From positions 46,696 to 110,695 of the forward strand of contig JAKACM010000002.1 of assembly GCA_021821465.1 (NCBI GenBank): a stretch of 64,000 nucleotides of DNA, given 5' to 3'. Shown here in pieces: positions 34,720-44,666 of the stretch (the stretch's first letter is position 1; the number at the start of each line of letters is the position of its first letter). The stretch is from Bacillota bacterium. GTDB lineage: Bacteria; Bacillota; Sulfobacillia; Sulfobacillales; Sulfobacillaceae. The notes below the pieces were generated by a model. The model had not been told where the DNA came from. It did no database searches and was given only the letters and a program-made list of their open reading frames with translations. Made by a program: the position numbers and the translations under genes.

Positions 34720-34930
34720 ATGATCGAGACTAGAGGTTGCCTCTTGCATAAAGCGAGCGGTGTATGGTGTGAGACCGTGGCAATGTAATTTATCCCATCT
34801 CGGGAGTTTCCAGAAATGGACGGTATCTTGCCGTTATGAAGTGAGAGATACATTCCTTGTTTGATAGTAGGAATGTAACTAAGGTGGTACCGCGAATTCC
34901 GTTCGTCCTTAGGACAACGGTTTTTTTATT
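34720..34930 (+). promoter_or_regulatory. T-box leader with terminator, probable proline specifier
   Basis: The T-box sequence AAGGTGGTACCGCG is at 34881-34894, followed by a terminator (CCGTT..GTCC/GGAC..AACGG and a run of T to 34927). Stem I starts near 34723 (CGAGA pairing TCTCG at 34798). On its 3' side the specifier-loop region reads TATCCCATCT, where CCC at 34794-34796 followed by A fits a proline codon. The TGGT of the antiterminator bulge suits a discriminator A, as expected for tRNA-Pro. Uncharged tRNA would allow read-through into proC. The T-box call is firm; the codon reading is by eye. Confidence 0.9.
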
Positions 34931-35011
34931 TCGAAAAATAAGTCCATCCGAAGACAAAGACGCTGGAAAAATAGATTGATAAAGATATTGCGTTGAAAGG
35001 CGGGGAAAGCC

Positions 35012-35821
35012 ATGTCCAAGAAAATCGTTGTTGTAGGACCCGGAAACATTGCCCATGCTATTGTTTCTCGCTGGCTCCAGGTCGCTGATGCTGACATTAG
35101 CGTGCTGGCCCGATCGAAGACGTATCTCACCAAAGGATGGCACTCCGATGAACAACAAGTGGTAACCTTTGATCGAGACATAGTAGCAAATGCGGATTTA
35201 ATAATGCTCGCCGTCAAACCTAAGGACATGCTCACCACTCTTGCACAACTAAAGTCCAGAATTTCTTCAACCTCCATTGTCCTATCCGTGGCTGCTGGTA
35301 TTACCATCGGCCAAATTCGTCATCTATTGTCTGAACCGGGTATTGTTCGCACCATGCCGAATATTTGTTCCGAAATCGGAACCTCGGTAACGGGAATAAG
35401 CTTCGACAATGTGGCAACGGAAGACAGGTCATGGATCATGTCCTTGATAAACTTGTTGGGTCATGTTGTGGAGATGCCGGAACATTTGCTCAACCCCATG
35501 ACGGCTTTATATGGAAGTGGCCCCGCATATGTCTATGTTTTTCTCAAGGCCATTATTCGCGCCGGAGAAGATCTGGGTATACCCCCGGAACATGCCCGAG
35601 AGTTGGCCGCACACTTGGTTTTGGGTGCTTCCCAAAAAGCTTTGATTGATAACGATAAAAGTCTCGATCAACTCGTCGGCCAAGTGGTCTCCCCCGGCGG
35701 CACCACAGAAGCCATGCTCAGAGTGCTGGATCAGCTAGGGTGGCAAGACATTATGCATCAGGCTCTAAAGGCTGCCGGGGAGCAGGCTGCGCAACTTGGC
35801 CAAGTACCTTCCCGTCTTTAA
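35012..35821 (+). CDS. proC: Pyrroline-5-carboxylate reductase
   Basis: 269 residues; reduces pyrroline-5-carboxylate to proline with NAD(P)H. The N-terminal KIVVVGPGNIAHAIVSRW is the Rossmann GxGxxxxA site; LAVKPKDM is the conserved PxK loop; VRTMPNICSEIGTSVTGI and LYGSGPAYVYVFLKAI are ProC signatures, and the C-terminus holds VVSPGGTTEAMLRVLDQ. Full length for the family. A T-box riboswitch precedes it, so expression should rise when tRNA-Pro is uncharged. Single gene. Confidence 0.95.
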   Translation: MSKKIVVVGPGNIAHAIVSRWLQVADADISVLARSKTYLTKGWHSDEQQVVTFDRDIVANADLIMLAVKPKDMLTTLAQLKSRISSTSIVLSVAAGITIGQIRHLLSEPGIVRTMPNICSEIGTSVTGISFDNVATEDRSWIMSLINLLGHVVEMPEHLLNPMTALYGSGPAYVYVFLKAIIRAGEDLGIPPEHARELAAHLVLGASQKALIDNDKSLDQLVGQVVSPGGTTEAMLRVLDQLGWQDIMHQALKAAGEQAAQLGQVPSRL

Positions 35822-36130
35822 GGAGTTTTGGAAAGAAACCCGGGGCCGGGATGAATTGGCATGTGTGATTCACGCAATATCTGGTAAATTCCAGAAGGTC
35901 CCTCTCGCCGTACGTTTGGGCCTCTCTCTGGATCCGAATGCAATAAGTATCAGGAAGTGGAATGGGGCTCAATGGGCTTTTGGTGCTATGAACCCCTTTT
36001 TGTCTTATCGGGAATCGGATCGAGGATAACCTACGACGTTTTTAGCCAACCCTGCGGTTTTAAAGTTGAATCGGTAAATCCATTCGCTTCACAAAAGCCT
36101 GAATCACAAACATGATCACGCAAACCCCCT
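35822..36130. other. Intergenic region between convergent proC and glcK
   Basis: About 310 bases; no gene, RNA or clear terminator recognised. Confidence 0.45.
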
Positions 36131-37102
36131 TCATGCGTCGTCAGCCGCCACAGCTTGGGTTGTTGGCAGAACTTGACTGCTTATAGCCGTAGCTAATGCC
36201 CCCTGCAGTCCGGAGTCTTGGCCGAGTTGTGCCAAAGTGATATGTACCGGATGATAGAGATCGGTCATGCTGTAATCTGCCACAAAGGGGATGATCATAT
36301 CTAGCCACTCAGGCTGATTGACAATGACGCCCCCTCCTAAAATTATTGCCTGAGGATTAAAAAGATTGACAAGATACGATAACCCTAATCCCAGATATTG
36401 GGCTGCGTCTTGCATAATAGCCCGGCACGTGCCATCGCCGTTAAGAGCTCCCGCGAACACGTCTTGGGCCTCTATTGCCGCCAGCGTTTTGAGATATGGG
36501 CTCGCTTCAGCTTGTTCCACGGCCGTTCGCTGGATAGCTGTTCCCGACACCAAAGTTTCCAAACAGCCGCGGCGACCGCATCGGCAAAGCCTTCCGTCAG
36601 GTTTCATCACCAAATGGCCGATTTCTCCCGCGTTCCCTTGCACTCCCGCATAACGGGAGCCATTGACCACGATACCGGAACCAACCCCTGTCGACACCGT
36701 GACATAAACAAAATGCTTCAAACCCTTACCCGCACCAAAAAGCCATTCGCCGATAGCCGCCGCCGTCGCGTCATTTTCCACCGCCGTCATTCGTCCAGTG
36801 CGTACCTTGAGGCCGGTAGACAAATCTACTCCTTCCCATGTAGGCAAATTAGCTGTCTTAAGCAATTTTCCCCCATCAAGCGGCCCCGGTGAACCCACCC
36901 CAATTCGAGAAAGAGACTCCATGCTAATGCCGACTTGATGGCACAGCTTTTCAATTTCTCCGGCTATAGCGTCAAGACCTTTGCCTCCGTCTTTGAAGTC
37001 CGCGGTCATGAGTCGGCCTTCCCCTAAAATTTCACCTGATTCCGTGCCTATTCCTATAGCAATTTTTGTCCCGCCAATATCGACGCCTGCGTAGTAAGCC
37101 AA
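36131..37102 (-). CDS. glcK: Glucokinase, ROK family
   Basis: 323 residues; phosphorylates glucose with ATP. ROK-family features: VDIGGTKIAIGIG (phosphate 1) at the N-terminus, catalytic Asp in AVENDATAAAIGEW, TVSTGVGSGIVV (phosphate 2), and the zinc-binding CRCGRRGCLETLVSGTAI. Start is a TTG after AAGGAGGT, 6-7 bases away. Other ROK members are sugar kinases for fructose or N-acetylmannosamine, but position divergent from a pentose phosphate operon with zwf and pgi supports glucose. Its product is the direct substrate of the G6P dehydrogenase at 43094. Confidence 0.88.
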   Translation of the reverse strand: MAYYAGVDIGGTKIAIGIGTESGEILGEGRLMTADFKDGGKGLDAIAGEIEKLCHQVGISMESLSRIGVGSPGPLDGGKLLKTANLPTWEGVDLSTGLKVRTGRMTAVENDATAAAIGEWLFGAGKGLKHFVYVTVSTGVGSGIVVNGSRYAGVQGNAGEIGHLVMKPDGRLCRCGRRGCLETLVSGTAIQRTAVEQAEASPYLKTLAAIEAQDVFAGALNGDGTCRAIMQDAAQYLGLGLSYLVNLFNPQAIILGGGVIVNQPEWLDMIIPFVADYSMTDLYHPVHITLAQLGQDSGLQGALATAISSQVLPTTQAVAADDA

Positions 37103-37338
37103 GAAGAAACCTCCTTACTCTTTGTCTGAGCATTATCTGTTAGACTCCTTATACCCATGCCATAATGCCCTTTAATGCCTCAAATTGCCTCACTAATGTT
37201 TACCCATTTCATATGATGGCCCAAGTTGCCAATCCCTGCAAGGACTACTAAAATGGGTTAGAGATGAACAGCCTACATACCGAAACCATTTTCTATCCGT
37301 TCAGGCACATCGCAAGACCATAAAAAAGGAGCGCTGTC

Positions 37339-39330
37339 ATGACCGCTACGGAGTTAGATTTATTGTCTGTTAACACGATTCGTACCCTTTCAATCGATGC
37401 CGTTGAAAAAGCCAAGTCCGGCCATCCCGGATTGCCAATGGGCACAGCACCCATGGCGTATGTTCTGTGGACAAAGTTTCTTAAACACAATCCCAGTGAT
37501 CCTCATTGGTTGAACCGCGACCGTTTTATCCTCTCTGCGGGCCACGGGTCCATGTTATTATATTCTCTTCTCCACTTGACGGGTTACGATCTTCCGTTAG
37601 AAGAACTTAAGAACTTTCGCCAATTGGGATCAAAAACGCCCGGGCACCCGGAATATGGTCTCACAGCGGGTGTGGAAACCACTACCGGCCCTTTAGGTCA
37701 AGGGTTTGCGACTGGCGTAGGGATGGCCATAGCTGAAAGATATTTAGCTGCACATTACAATCGTCCCAATTTCCCCATTATTGACCATTACACTTACGCC
37801 ATCGTTTCCGATGGGGACTTAATGGAGGGTATTAGTTCCGAATCCGCTTCCTTAGCGGGACATCTGCAACTCGGCAAACTTATCTATTTATATGATGATA
37901 ACCATATTTCCATTGAAGGCGGAACCGACATTGCATTTTCCGAAAATGTCATAGACCGGTTCACGGCCTACGGCTGGCACACCGACCGAGTTCATGACGG
38001 CAATGATATAGACGCCATTGAAGAAGCCGTGAAAAGAGCCAAAAGCCAAGACCGGCCCACCCTCATTGCTGTGCGCACTCATATCGGCTACGGCAGTCCC
38101 AATAAGCAGGATAAAGCTTCCGCTCATGGTTCTCCCTTAGGCGAAGACGAAGTAAAACTGACAAAAGAGGCGTACGGATGGCCAGAAGACAAGCTTTTTG
38201 ACATTCCGAATGACGCGCTGAACCACTTCAGGGAAGCCATCCCTCACGGGCAAAAGGCGGAGAACTCTTGGAACGATTTATTCTCAGCATATCAAGAACG
38301 TTATCCCGAACTCGCCCGAGAATTGGCGCAAACCTTGAAACATGAATTGCCCGAGGGAATTTTTGCGAACTTGCCGGTGTTCAATGCCAATGACATGATC
38401 GAAACCCGTGCCGCCTCAGGCAAGGTTATCAATGCGCTCGCCCCTCATTTTCCCAACCTCATCGGCGGCTCCGCAGATTTAGCACCCTCTAATAACACAA
38501 ACATCAAAGACGGGGGGGATTTCTCTCGAGAAACTCCGAATGGCCGTAATTTGCACTTTGGAGTCCGTGAGCATGCCATGGGTGCCGCGTTAAATGGCAT
38601 GTCATTGCACGGAGGATTACGCGTATATGGCGGTACCTTCCTGATTTTCACGGACTATATGAAACCGGCTATTCGTTTGTCTAGCCTTATGCATCAACCT
38701 GTCATATACATTTTAACCCATGATTCCATCGGCCTAGGCGAAGACGGCCCCACTCATCAACCCATTGAACAACTGGCATCCTTAAGAGCCATTCCCAACA
38801 TTTTGGTCATCCGTCCCGCGGATGCCAATGAGACGAAAGAAGCCTGGCAAATCGCGTTAAATACAACCGACAAGCCCATTGCACTTGCACTCACTCGCCA
38901 GAAAGTCAGAACCTTGCCCGCCGACAAAGCCACAGGCTTACGCCAGGGAGGCTACATTCTGGCCGAAACCTCTCCCGAACCCGAACTTATCATTATCGCC
39001 ACAGGATCCGAAGTCGGTATTGCTTATGATGCCTTTGAAACCCTTTCCCAGGAAGATATTCCCGTCCGGGTCGTCAGCCTGCCATGTTGGGAGCTGTTCT
39101 TGGCACAATCCAAGGAGTACCAAGAATCTGTTCTCCCTTCCCATGTTACCAAGCGAATTGCCGTCGAGGCTGCCTCGTCCTTTGGATGGAATCGTTTTGT
39201 AGGACCTTCGGGCAAAATCATTGCCATGACCACCTTTGGCGCTTCGGGAAAAATTAATGATCTTATGGCTCATTTTGGCTTTACCGCACGGCATATCGTA
39301 GAAGAAGCGCATGAGTTACTCAGAAGTTAA
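37339..39330 (+). CDS. tkt: Transketolase
   Basis: 663-residue thiamine-diphosphate enzyme of the non-oxidative pentose phosphate pathway. N-terminal [20 protein letters not shown], the ThDP-binding GDG motif in [20 protein letters not shown], the substrate loop [14 protein letters not shown], and [20 protein letters not shown] are all diagnostic. AAGGAG precedes the ATG. First gene of a six-gene operon, 24 bases ahead of the transaldolase-isomerase fusion; promoter presumably between 37103 and 37338, divergent from glcK. Full family length. Confidence 0.96.
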   Translation: MTATELDLLSVNTIRTLSIDAVEKAKSGHPGLPMGTAPMAYVLWTKFLKHNPSDPHWLNRDRFILSAGHGSMLLYSLLHLTGYDLPLEELKNFRQLGSKTPGHPEYGLTAGVETTTGPLGQGFATGVGMAIAERYLAAHYNRPNFPIIDHYTYAIVSDGDLMEGISSESASLAGHLQLGKLIYLYDDNHISIEGGTDIAFSENVIDRFTAYGWHTDRVHDGNDIDAIEEAVKRAKSQDRPTLIAVRTHIGYGSPNKQDKASAHGSPLGEDEVKLTKEAYGWPEDKLFDIPNDALNHFREAIPHGQKAENSWNDLFSAYQERYPELARELAQTLKHELPEGIFANLPVFNANDMIETRAASGKVINALAPHFPNLIGGSADLAPSNNTNIKDGGDFSRETPNGRNLHFGVREHAMGAALNGMSLHGGLRVYGGTFLIFTDYMKPAIRLSSLMHQPVIYILTHDSIGLGEDGPTHQPIEQLASLRAIPNILVIRPADANETKEAWQIALNTTDKPIALALTRQKVRTLPADKATGLRQGGYILAETSPEPELIIIATGSEVGIAYDAFETLSQEDIPVRVVSLPCWELFLAQSKEYQESVLPSHVTKRIAVEAASSFGWNRFVGPSGKIIAMTTFGASGKINDLMAHFGFTARHIVEEAHELLRS

Positions 39331-39354
39331 CGAAGAAGAAAGAGGAGGCTAGAT

Positions 39355-42156
39355 ATGACGACAGCGATTCATCGTCTCAATGATCTAGGTCAAAGCATTT
39401 GGTACGACAATATACGCCGGGGCATTATCGAATCCGGAGAATTGGCCCAACTCATTGAACAAGGTGTTTCGGGGGTTACGTCCAATCCCACCATTTTTGA
39501 AAAGGCCATCAATGGTTCTCAAGATTATGATTCCCAGCTAAAAGAGCTGGTCGCAGCCGGAAAATCGGTTGAAGAGATTTACGATGCACTTGTCCTCGAT
39601 GATATAGCCCATGGAGCCGATTTGCTCAGGTCGGTATATGACAGAACAAACGGTGCTGATGGTTATATCAGTATCGAAGTTCCGCCAACCTTAGCACAAG
39701 ACACGCAAAAAACCGTCGAAGAAGCCAGGCGTCTTTTTAACACACTGGCACGCCCCAACATCATGATCAAAGTTCCCGCCACACCGGAAGGCATTCCGGC
39801 CATTCGGCAGTTGCTTTCCGAAGGTATTAACATTAATGTGACGCTGATTTTCAGCCTTGACGCTTATGAGAAAGTGATGGATGCCTATCTGTCCGGATTG
39901 GAAGATCGATTAAGCCGGGGTTATCCCATAGCGCAAATTGCATCCGTCGCCAGCTTTTTTGTCAGTCGTGTTGACACCTTAGTTGACCCGATAATTAAAG
40001 AAAGAGCCTTGCCACAAACATTGGCGGGCAAAGCAGCCGTTGCCAATGCCAAACTGGCTTATGAACTCTTTTTGAAGTATTTCGGAAGTCTGCGCTTCGA
40101 AGCCCTCAAAAGTCATGGGGCGCGGGTCCAAAGACCGTTGTGGGCATCCACCAGCACAAAAAACCCACAATACCCGGACCTTTTGTACGTCGACAACCTC
40201 ATCGGCCCAGACACGGTTAACACACTGCCTCCTCAGACGGTATCAGCGGTCATTGACCACGTCGCCGTCCAAACAACTGTGGACAAGGATATTGACGACT
40301 CCCGTCAAGTCGTTGCGGATCTCGAATCTCACGGCATCTTGATGCAGGACATAACCAGCCAGTTGTTGCGTGAAGGTGTGGAAAGTTTTTCAGCGTCCTT
40401 TGTGAGCTTGTTTCAGGGCCTTCGCAGCAAAATGTCGGAAATCGGTCCCCAATCCCAGCCTTTCGACTGGAATCAGAAGTTGTTGCACGACACCGCCGAG
40501 GACACTATTGCTCGGCTCACAAATGGACATGCAGTTAGCAAAATTTGGGAACATGATGCCTCTTTGTGGAAATCCGAGCCGGAACACCAAGCCATTATTC
40601 AAAACGCCCTGGGATGGTTGATGGTGCCTGAGGCCGTGGCAAAAGATGTCGGCAATTTGAAATCTCTGACACAGGATCTCATTAACGAAGGGTATACAGA
40701 CGTGGTCGTCTTGGGAATGGGTGGAAGCAGCCTGATATCTGATGTCTTACTACACATGTTCCCAGCACCCGCCCCTTATCTGCGTCTACACATTCTGGAT
40801 TCAACCAATCCGGATGCAGTCCTTGACTTAAAAAACCGATTACACTTAGCCACAACCGTGTTCATTGTTGCAAGTAAGTCGGGTACGACGACAGAACCCC
40901 AGGAGTATTTCCGCTATTTCTGGGGCGTGATGAATGATGTAACGGCAAACCCCGGCGAACATTTTATTGCCATTACCGATCCAGGTACGGCGCTTGTATC
41001 GGAAGCACAGCAACACAACTTCCGTAAAACGTTTCTCAATCCGGCAGATATTGGCGGACGGTATTCGGCTTTGTCGTGGTTCGGAATGGTTCCTGCCGCG
41101 CTGTCGGGCGTTGACGTCGAGAGCCTTTTGGCTCACAGCCAGGACATGCAACAACTGTGCAAAATCGATAACGTCTCGGAAAATCCCGGAGCCCTCTTGG
41201 GGGCATTAATGGGCACCTTCGGCAATCATGGACGTGACAAACTGACCTTGCTTTTGCCGACTTCCCTGGCATCGTTTTCGGATTGGATTGAGCAGCTTAT
41301 AGCGGAATCCACAGGGAAAGAGGGCAAGGGGTTGCTGCCCGTTGCCCATGAGCCATTTCTGGCGGCTGAAGATTATTCGGATGATCGACTTTTTGTGGCT
41401 TACCACTATCAGCTCGAACCGGATCCGGAACTGAGAGACCATATTGAGGCACTGAGACGACACGGACATCCGGTGATTATCTTACCAATGAGTAGTCCCA
41501 TCTCGTTGGGTGGCGAATTATTCCGGTGGGAATTCGCGGTAGCCGTTGCAGGATCTGTTCTGGGTATTAATGCCTTTGACCAACCCAATGTTCAGGAAAG
41601 CAAGGATAATACCAAACGGGTTTTGCAGCACTTTGAAAACAACAAGACTTTGCCTGCCGTTGCCGAATTAGGTCAAACAGGCCATATCCGTTGGTCTGCC
41701 GACCACTTTAAGGCTCCCGGTTCTTCTCTGGCTGAAGTCCTTAAATCTCTCTTGAATTCACGGCAACATGGCGATTATGTGGCCATCATGGCTTATGTCA
41801 ATCCCACTCATGAGGTGTGGAACCACCTGCAGAAGATGCGATCTATCATCGGCACCAACTGGAAAATTCCTACCACATTGGGATTCGGGCCACGCTTTCT
41901 TCACAGTACCGGCCAGTTACACAAAGGCGGCAGTAATCATGGCCTGTTCATCCAACTCGTCGCGGCAACTGGAGCATCCGTGCCGATCCCGGGCGAACCC
42001 TTCGACTTTCTAACGTTAATCCAGGCCCAAACAATTGGAGACTATGAGGCCTTGAAAGCCCACGGGCGGCGGGTTGTCCGAATTTTATTCGATAACCAAT
42101 CTGCCGAAGCATTATCGCAACTCTCGGAATTTCTTCAGACTATGAGCGTAAAGTGA
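39355..42156 (+). CDS. tal-pgi: Bifunctional transaldolase / glucose-6-phosphate isomerase (tal-pgi fusion)
   Basis: 933 residues in two enzymes. Residues 1-370 are a transaldolase: GVSGVTSNPTIFEKAI and the Schiff-base Lys in NIMIKVPATPEGIPAI, plus WASTSTKNPQYPDLLYVD. Residues about 385-933 are a phosphoglucose isomerase: VVVLGMGGSSLISDVLLHMF, SKSGTTTEPQEYFRYF, and QPNVQESKD near the C-terminus. The fusion lets one transcript serve both the sugar-carbon exchange and the G6P/F6P interchange. Such fusions are known in some bacteria including acidophilic Gram-positives and actinobacteria. AGAGGAGG precedes the ATG. Both halves look complete. Confidence 0.95.
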   Translation: MTTAIHRLNDLGQSIWYDNIRRGIIESGELAQLIEQGVSGVTSNPTIFEKAINGSQDYDSQLKELVAAGKSVEEIYDALVLDDIAHGADLLRSVYDRTNGADGYISIEVPPTLAQDTQKTVEEARRLFNTLARPNIMIKVPATPEGIPAIRQLLSEGININVTLIFSLDAYEKVMDAYLSGLEDRLSRGYPIAQIASVASFFVSRVDTLVDPIIKERALPQTLAGKAAVANAKLAYELFLKYFGSLRFEALKSHGARVQRPLWASTSTKNPQYPDLLYVDNLIGPDTVNTLPPQTVSAVIDHVAVQTTVDKDIDDSRQVVADLESHGILMQDITSQLLREGVESFSASFVSLFQGLRSKMSEIGPQSQPFDWNQKLLHDTAEDTIARLTNGHAVSKIWEHDASLWKSEPEHQAIIQNALGWLMVPEAVAKDVGNLKSLTQDLINEGYTDVVVLGMGGSSLISDVLLHMFPAPAPYLRLHILDSTNPDAVLDLKNRLHLATTVFIVASKSGTTTEPQEYFRYFWGVMNDVTANPGEHFIAITDPGTALVSEAQQHNFRKTFLNPADIGGRYSALSWFGMVPAALSGVDVESLLAHSQDMQQLCKIDNVSENPGALLGALMGTFGNHGRDKLTLLLPTSLASFSDWIEQLIAESTGKEGKGLLPVAHEPFLAAEDYSDDRLFVAYHYQLEPDPELRDHIEALRRHGHPVIILPMSSPISLGGELFRWEFAVAVAGSVLGINAFDQPNVQESKDNTKRVLQHFENNKTLPAVAELGQTGHIRWSADHFKAPGSSLAEVLKSLLNSRQHGDYVAIMAYVNPTHEVWNHLQKMRSIIGTNWKIPTTLGFGPRFLHSTGQLHKGGSNHGLFIQLVAATGASVPIPGEPFDFLTLIQAQTIGDYEALKAHGRRVVRILFDNQSAEALSQLSEFLQTMSVK

Positions 42157-42168
42157 GGCGGTAAGTAT

Positions 42169-43065
42169 ATGAAACTTGGGATGATTGGTTTAGGACGTAT
42201 GGGCGGCAATATGGTAAAACGATTGATACAAGGCGGCCACGAAGTGGTCGCCTACGACCGCAGTGCCGATGCGGTGAAAGAATTAGCGCAAGCCAAAGTG
42301 CAAGGGGCATTATCCATTTCCGAACTCGTCGAAACTTTAAGTCCCCCTCGAGTGGTTTGGATGATGGTTCCGTCAGGGGATCCCACGGAACAAACGCTAG
42401 AAACACTATTAAGCTTGCTTTCGCCAAGAGACATTATCATAGACGGTGGAAACTCTAATTTTCGGGATTCCATGCGTCGGGCCAAGTTGTGTCAAGCTCA
42501 GCAAGTGGAATTTATTGACTCAGGAACCAGCGGAGGCGTGTGGGGATTAGCGAACGGCTACTGTCTTATGGTCGGCGGAAACAAGGAAGCGGTGAAACAT
42601 TGTGAACCGATTTTCAAGACCTTGGCTCCTGAAAACGGTTATCTGCACACGGGCGCAGTGGGCTCGGGCCACTTCGTAAAAATGGTACATAACGGCATCG
42701 AATATGGATTACTGCAAGCATATGGAGAAGGCTTCGAGATCCTCAAAGAGAGCCAGTTTTCTTTGGATTTGCCTGCCATATCGGCTCTTTGGAATCACGG
42801 CAGTGTAGTCCGATCATGGCTCTTGGAATTGCTCGAAGAAGCCTATCACAACAATCCTGACCTACACAACATTCGCGGCTTCGTGGAAGACTCCGGTGAG
42901 GGACGGTGGACAGTTCAAGAGGCCATTGCCGAAAATGTTCCGGCACCGGTCATCACGGCATCACTTTTTGCGCGATTCTCCTCGCGCCAAGACGAATCTT
43001 ATAGTGCCAAAGTCATTGCCGCCTTGCGCAATGCATTTGGCGGCCACGCCATAAAGCCTGAATAA
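42169..43065 (+). CDS. gnd: 6-phosphogluconate dehydrogenase (decarboxylating), short form
   Basis: 298 residues, the short Gnd type (about 300 instead of 470). MKLGMIGLGRMGGNMVKRLI is the Rossmann site; DGGNSNFRDSMRRAK, EFIDSGTSGGVWGL and HNGIEYGLLQAYGEGFEIL are the substrate and catalytic motifs (Lys in GHFVKMVHNGIEY). It oxidises 6-phosphogluconate to ribulose-5-phosphate. Short-form enzymes often prefer NAD; that cannot be settled here. It follows the fusion gene by 12 bases and precedes zwf by 28, in operon. AGGCGGTAAG ahead of the ATG. Confidence 0.94.
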   Translation: MKLGMIGLGRMGGNMVKRLIQGGHEVVAYDRSADAVKELAQAKVQGALSISELVETLSPPRVVWMMVPSGDPTEQTLETLLSLLSPRDIIIDGGNSNFRDSMRRAKLCQAQQVEFIDSGTSGGVWGLANGYCLMVGGNKEAVKHCEPIFKTLAPENGYLHTGAVGSGHFVKMVHNGIEYGLLQAYGEGFEILKESQFSLDLPAISALWNHGSVVRSWLLELLEEAYHNNPDLHNIRGFVEDSGEGRWTVQEAIAENVPAPVITASLFARFSSRQDESYSAKVIAALRNAFGGHAIKPE

Positions 43066-43093
43066 CTGCCATGCGAAAGGATAGGATCGCGTC

Positions 43094-44635
43094 ATGATTG
43101 AAACGCAAAGTTTGTCAAATCCCCTGCGAGAGGGCTTAGTGGAAAGTCGTCGTCCTCAACCCTTTACCATGATCATCTTCGGTGCCGCAGGCGATCTGGC
43201 CCACCGTAAACTCTTTCCGGCTTTGTATAACCTCATGGTAGACCGCTGGCTGCCTCACCAAATCCATGTCATCGGATTTTCCCGACAGCCATTCGACGAC
43301 GGAGCCTTCCGCCATGAAGTGGAACAATCCATCCGACAATTTTCCCGACAACCGTTGGATCCACAACTCTTCCAGCAATTCTCGGCGGGAATGCATTATA
43401 TTACGGCAAACTTTAATGACCGCGAAGCCTATGCCCGCTTACGGGAATTATTGAGCTCAATATCACAAGAGCAGCATGTGCCAGGAAATTACCTTTTCTA
43501 TTTGGCCACTCCCCCGTCTTTCTATCCGGTTATTGCCGAACAACTCGGTGCGGTCGGTCTAAATGTCTCCCCCGACCCCCAGGGTTGGGTCAGGCTTATT
43601 GTCGAAAAGCCGTTCGGGCATGATCTTGATTCGGCGTTGGAATTAAACGGGCAGTTGCACCAAGTTTTTAAAGAAACCCAGATCTTCCGTATCGATCATT
43701 ACCTGGGCAAAGAAACCGTCCAAAACATTTTGGTCTTTCGGTTTGCCAACGGTATTTTCGAACCTCTGTGGAATCGCCAGTATATTGATCATGTGCAAAT
43801 TACAGTCGCCGAATCATTGGGTATTGAAGGTCGAGGAACCTATTATGACAATGCCGGCGCACTGCGTGACATCGTTCAAAACCATATGATGCAGCTTGTG
43901 GCGATGATCGCCATGGAACCTCCGGTGGCATTTGAGGCAGATGCCGTGCGGGATGAAAAGGTCAAAGTTCTTCGGGCTATTCGCCCTCTCTCCACCCGAG
44001 ATATTGCTATGCATACGGTACGCGCCCAATATGACGAAGGATATATTGAGGGCCAAAAAGTACCGGGATTTCTCGATGAACCGGACATTCCGTCTGACAG
44101 CCGCACCGAAACATACATTGCCATGCGCTTGTTAATCGACAACTGGCGCTGGGCGGGGGTTCCTTTCTATCTCCGCACGGGTAAACGACTCGCCAAAAGG
44201 GCTACCGAAATCGCCATTCAATTCAAGAGAGCTCCCCACCGATTCTTCAACCAAACAGCCACACCGGATTTAGAGCCAAATTTATTGACGCTAAAAATCC
44301 AACCGGACGAAGGTATTGCATTGCGCTTCGGAGCCAAAGTGCCCGGTCCCATTGTGCGTATTCGTACGGTTAATATGGACTTCCTTTATGGCACGTCCTT
44401 TGCCGACCAAGCTCCCGAAGCCTATGAACGACTCTTACTTGATGCGATGATTGGCGACTCGACCCTTTTCACCCGGAAAGACGAAGTGGAATCGGCATGG
44501 ACCTTGGTAAATGCCATTCTCAGGGGATGGGCTCGATCAAAAGGTCCCATCCCCAGCTATGAAGCAGGAACATGGGGCCCACCGGAGGCCGACGAACTCA
44601 TCGCCCGTAACGGATTTCGCTGGCGGCGCCCGTGA
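43094..44635 (+). CDS. zwf: Glucose-6-phosphate 1-dehydrogenase
   Basis: 513 residues; first step of the oxidative pentose phosphate pathway. FTMIIFGAAGDLAHRKLFPAL is the coenzyme GxxGDLxxxK motif, EKPFGHDLDSA the EKPxG motif, and FRIDHYLGKETVQN the substrate-binding RIDHYLGK signature, all intact. C-terminal YRLLLDAMIGDSTLFTRKDE equivalent (YERLLLDAMIGDS) is present. AAAGGATAGG precedes the ATG. Next gene is opcA, whose product in actinobacteria and cyanobacteria assembles or activates this enzyme. Confidence 0.96.
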   Translation: MIETQSLSNPLREGLVESRRPQPFTMIIFGAAGDLAHRKLFPALYNLMVDRWLPHQIHVIGFSRQPFDDGAFRHEVEQSIRQFSRQPLDPQLFQQFSAGMHYITANFNDREAYARLRELLSSISQEQHVPGNYLFYLATPPSFYPVIAEQLGAVGLNVSPDPQGWVRLIVEKPFGHDLDSALELNGQLHQVFKETQIFRIDHYLGKETVQNILVFRFANGIFEPLWNRQYIDHVQITVAESLGIEGRGTYYDNAGALRDIVQNHMMQLVAMIAMEPPVAFEADAVRDEKVKVLRAIRPLSTRDIAMHTVRAQYDEGYIEGQKVPGFLDEPDIPSDSRTETYIAMRLLIDNWRWAGVPFYLRTGKRLAKRATEIAIQFKRAPHRFFNQTATPDLEPNLLTLKIQPDEGIALRFGAKVPGPIVRIRTVNMDFLYGTSFADQAPEAYERLLLDAMIGDSTLFTRKDEVESAWTLVNAILRGWARSKGPIPSYEAGTWGPPEADELIARNGFRWRRP

Positions 44636-44666
44636 ATCATGTCACTGTTACTAGGAGGGTCGAGTT

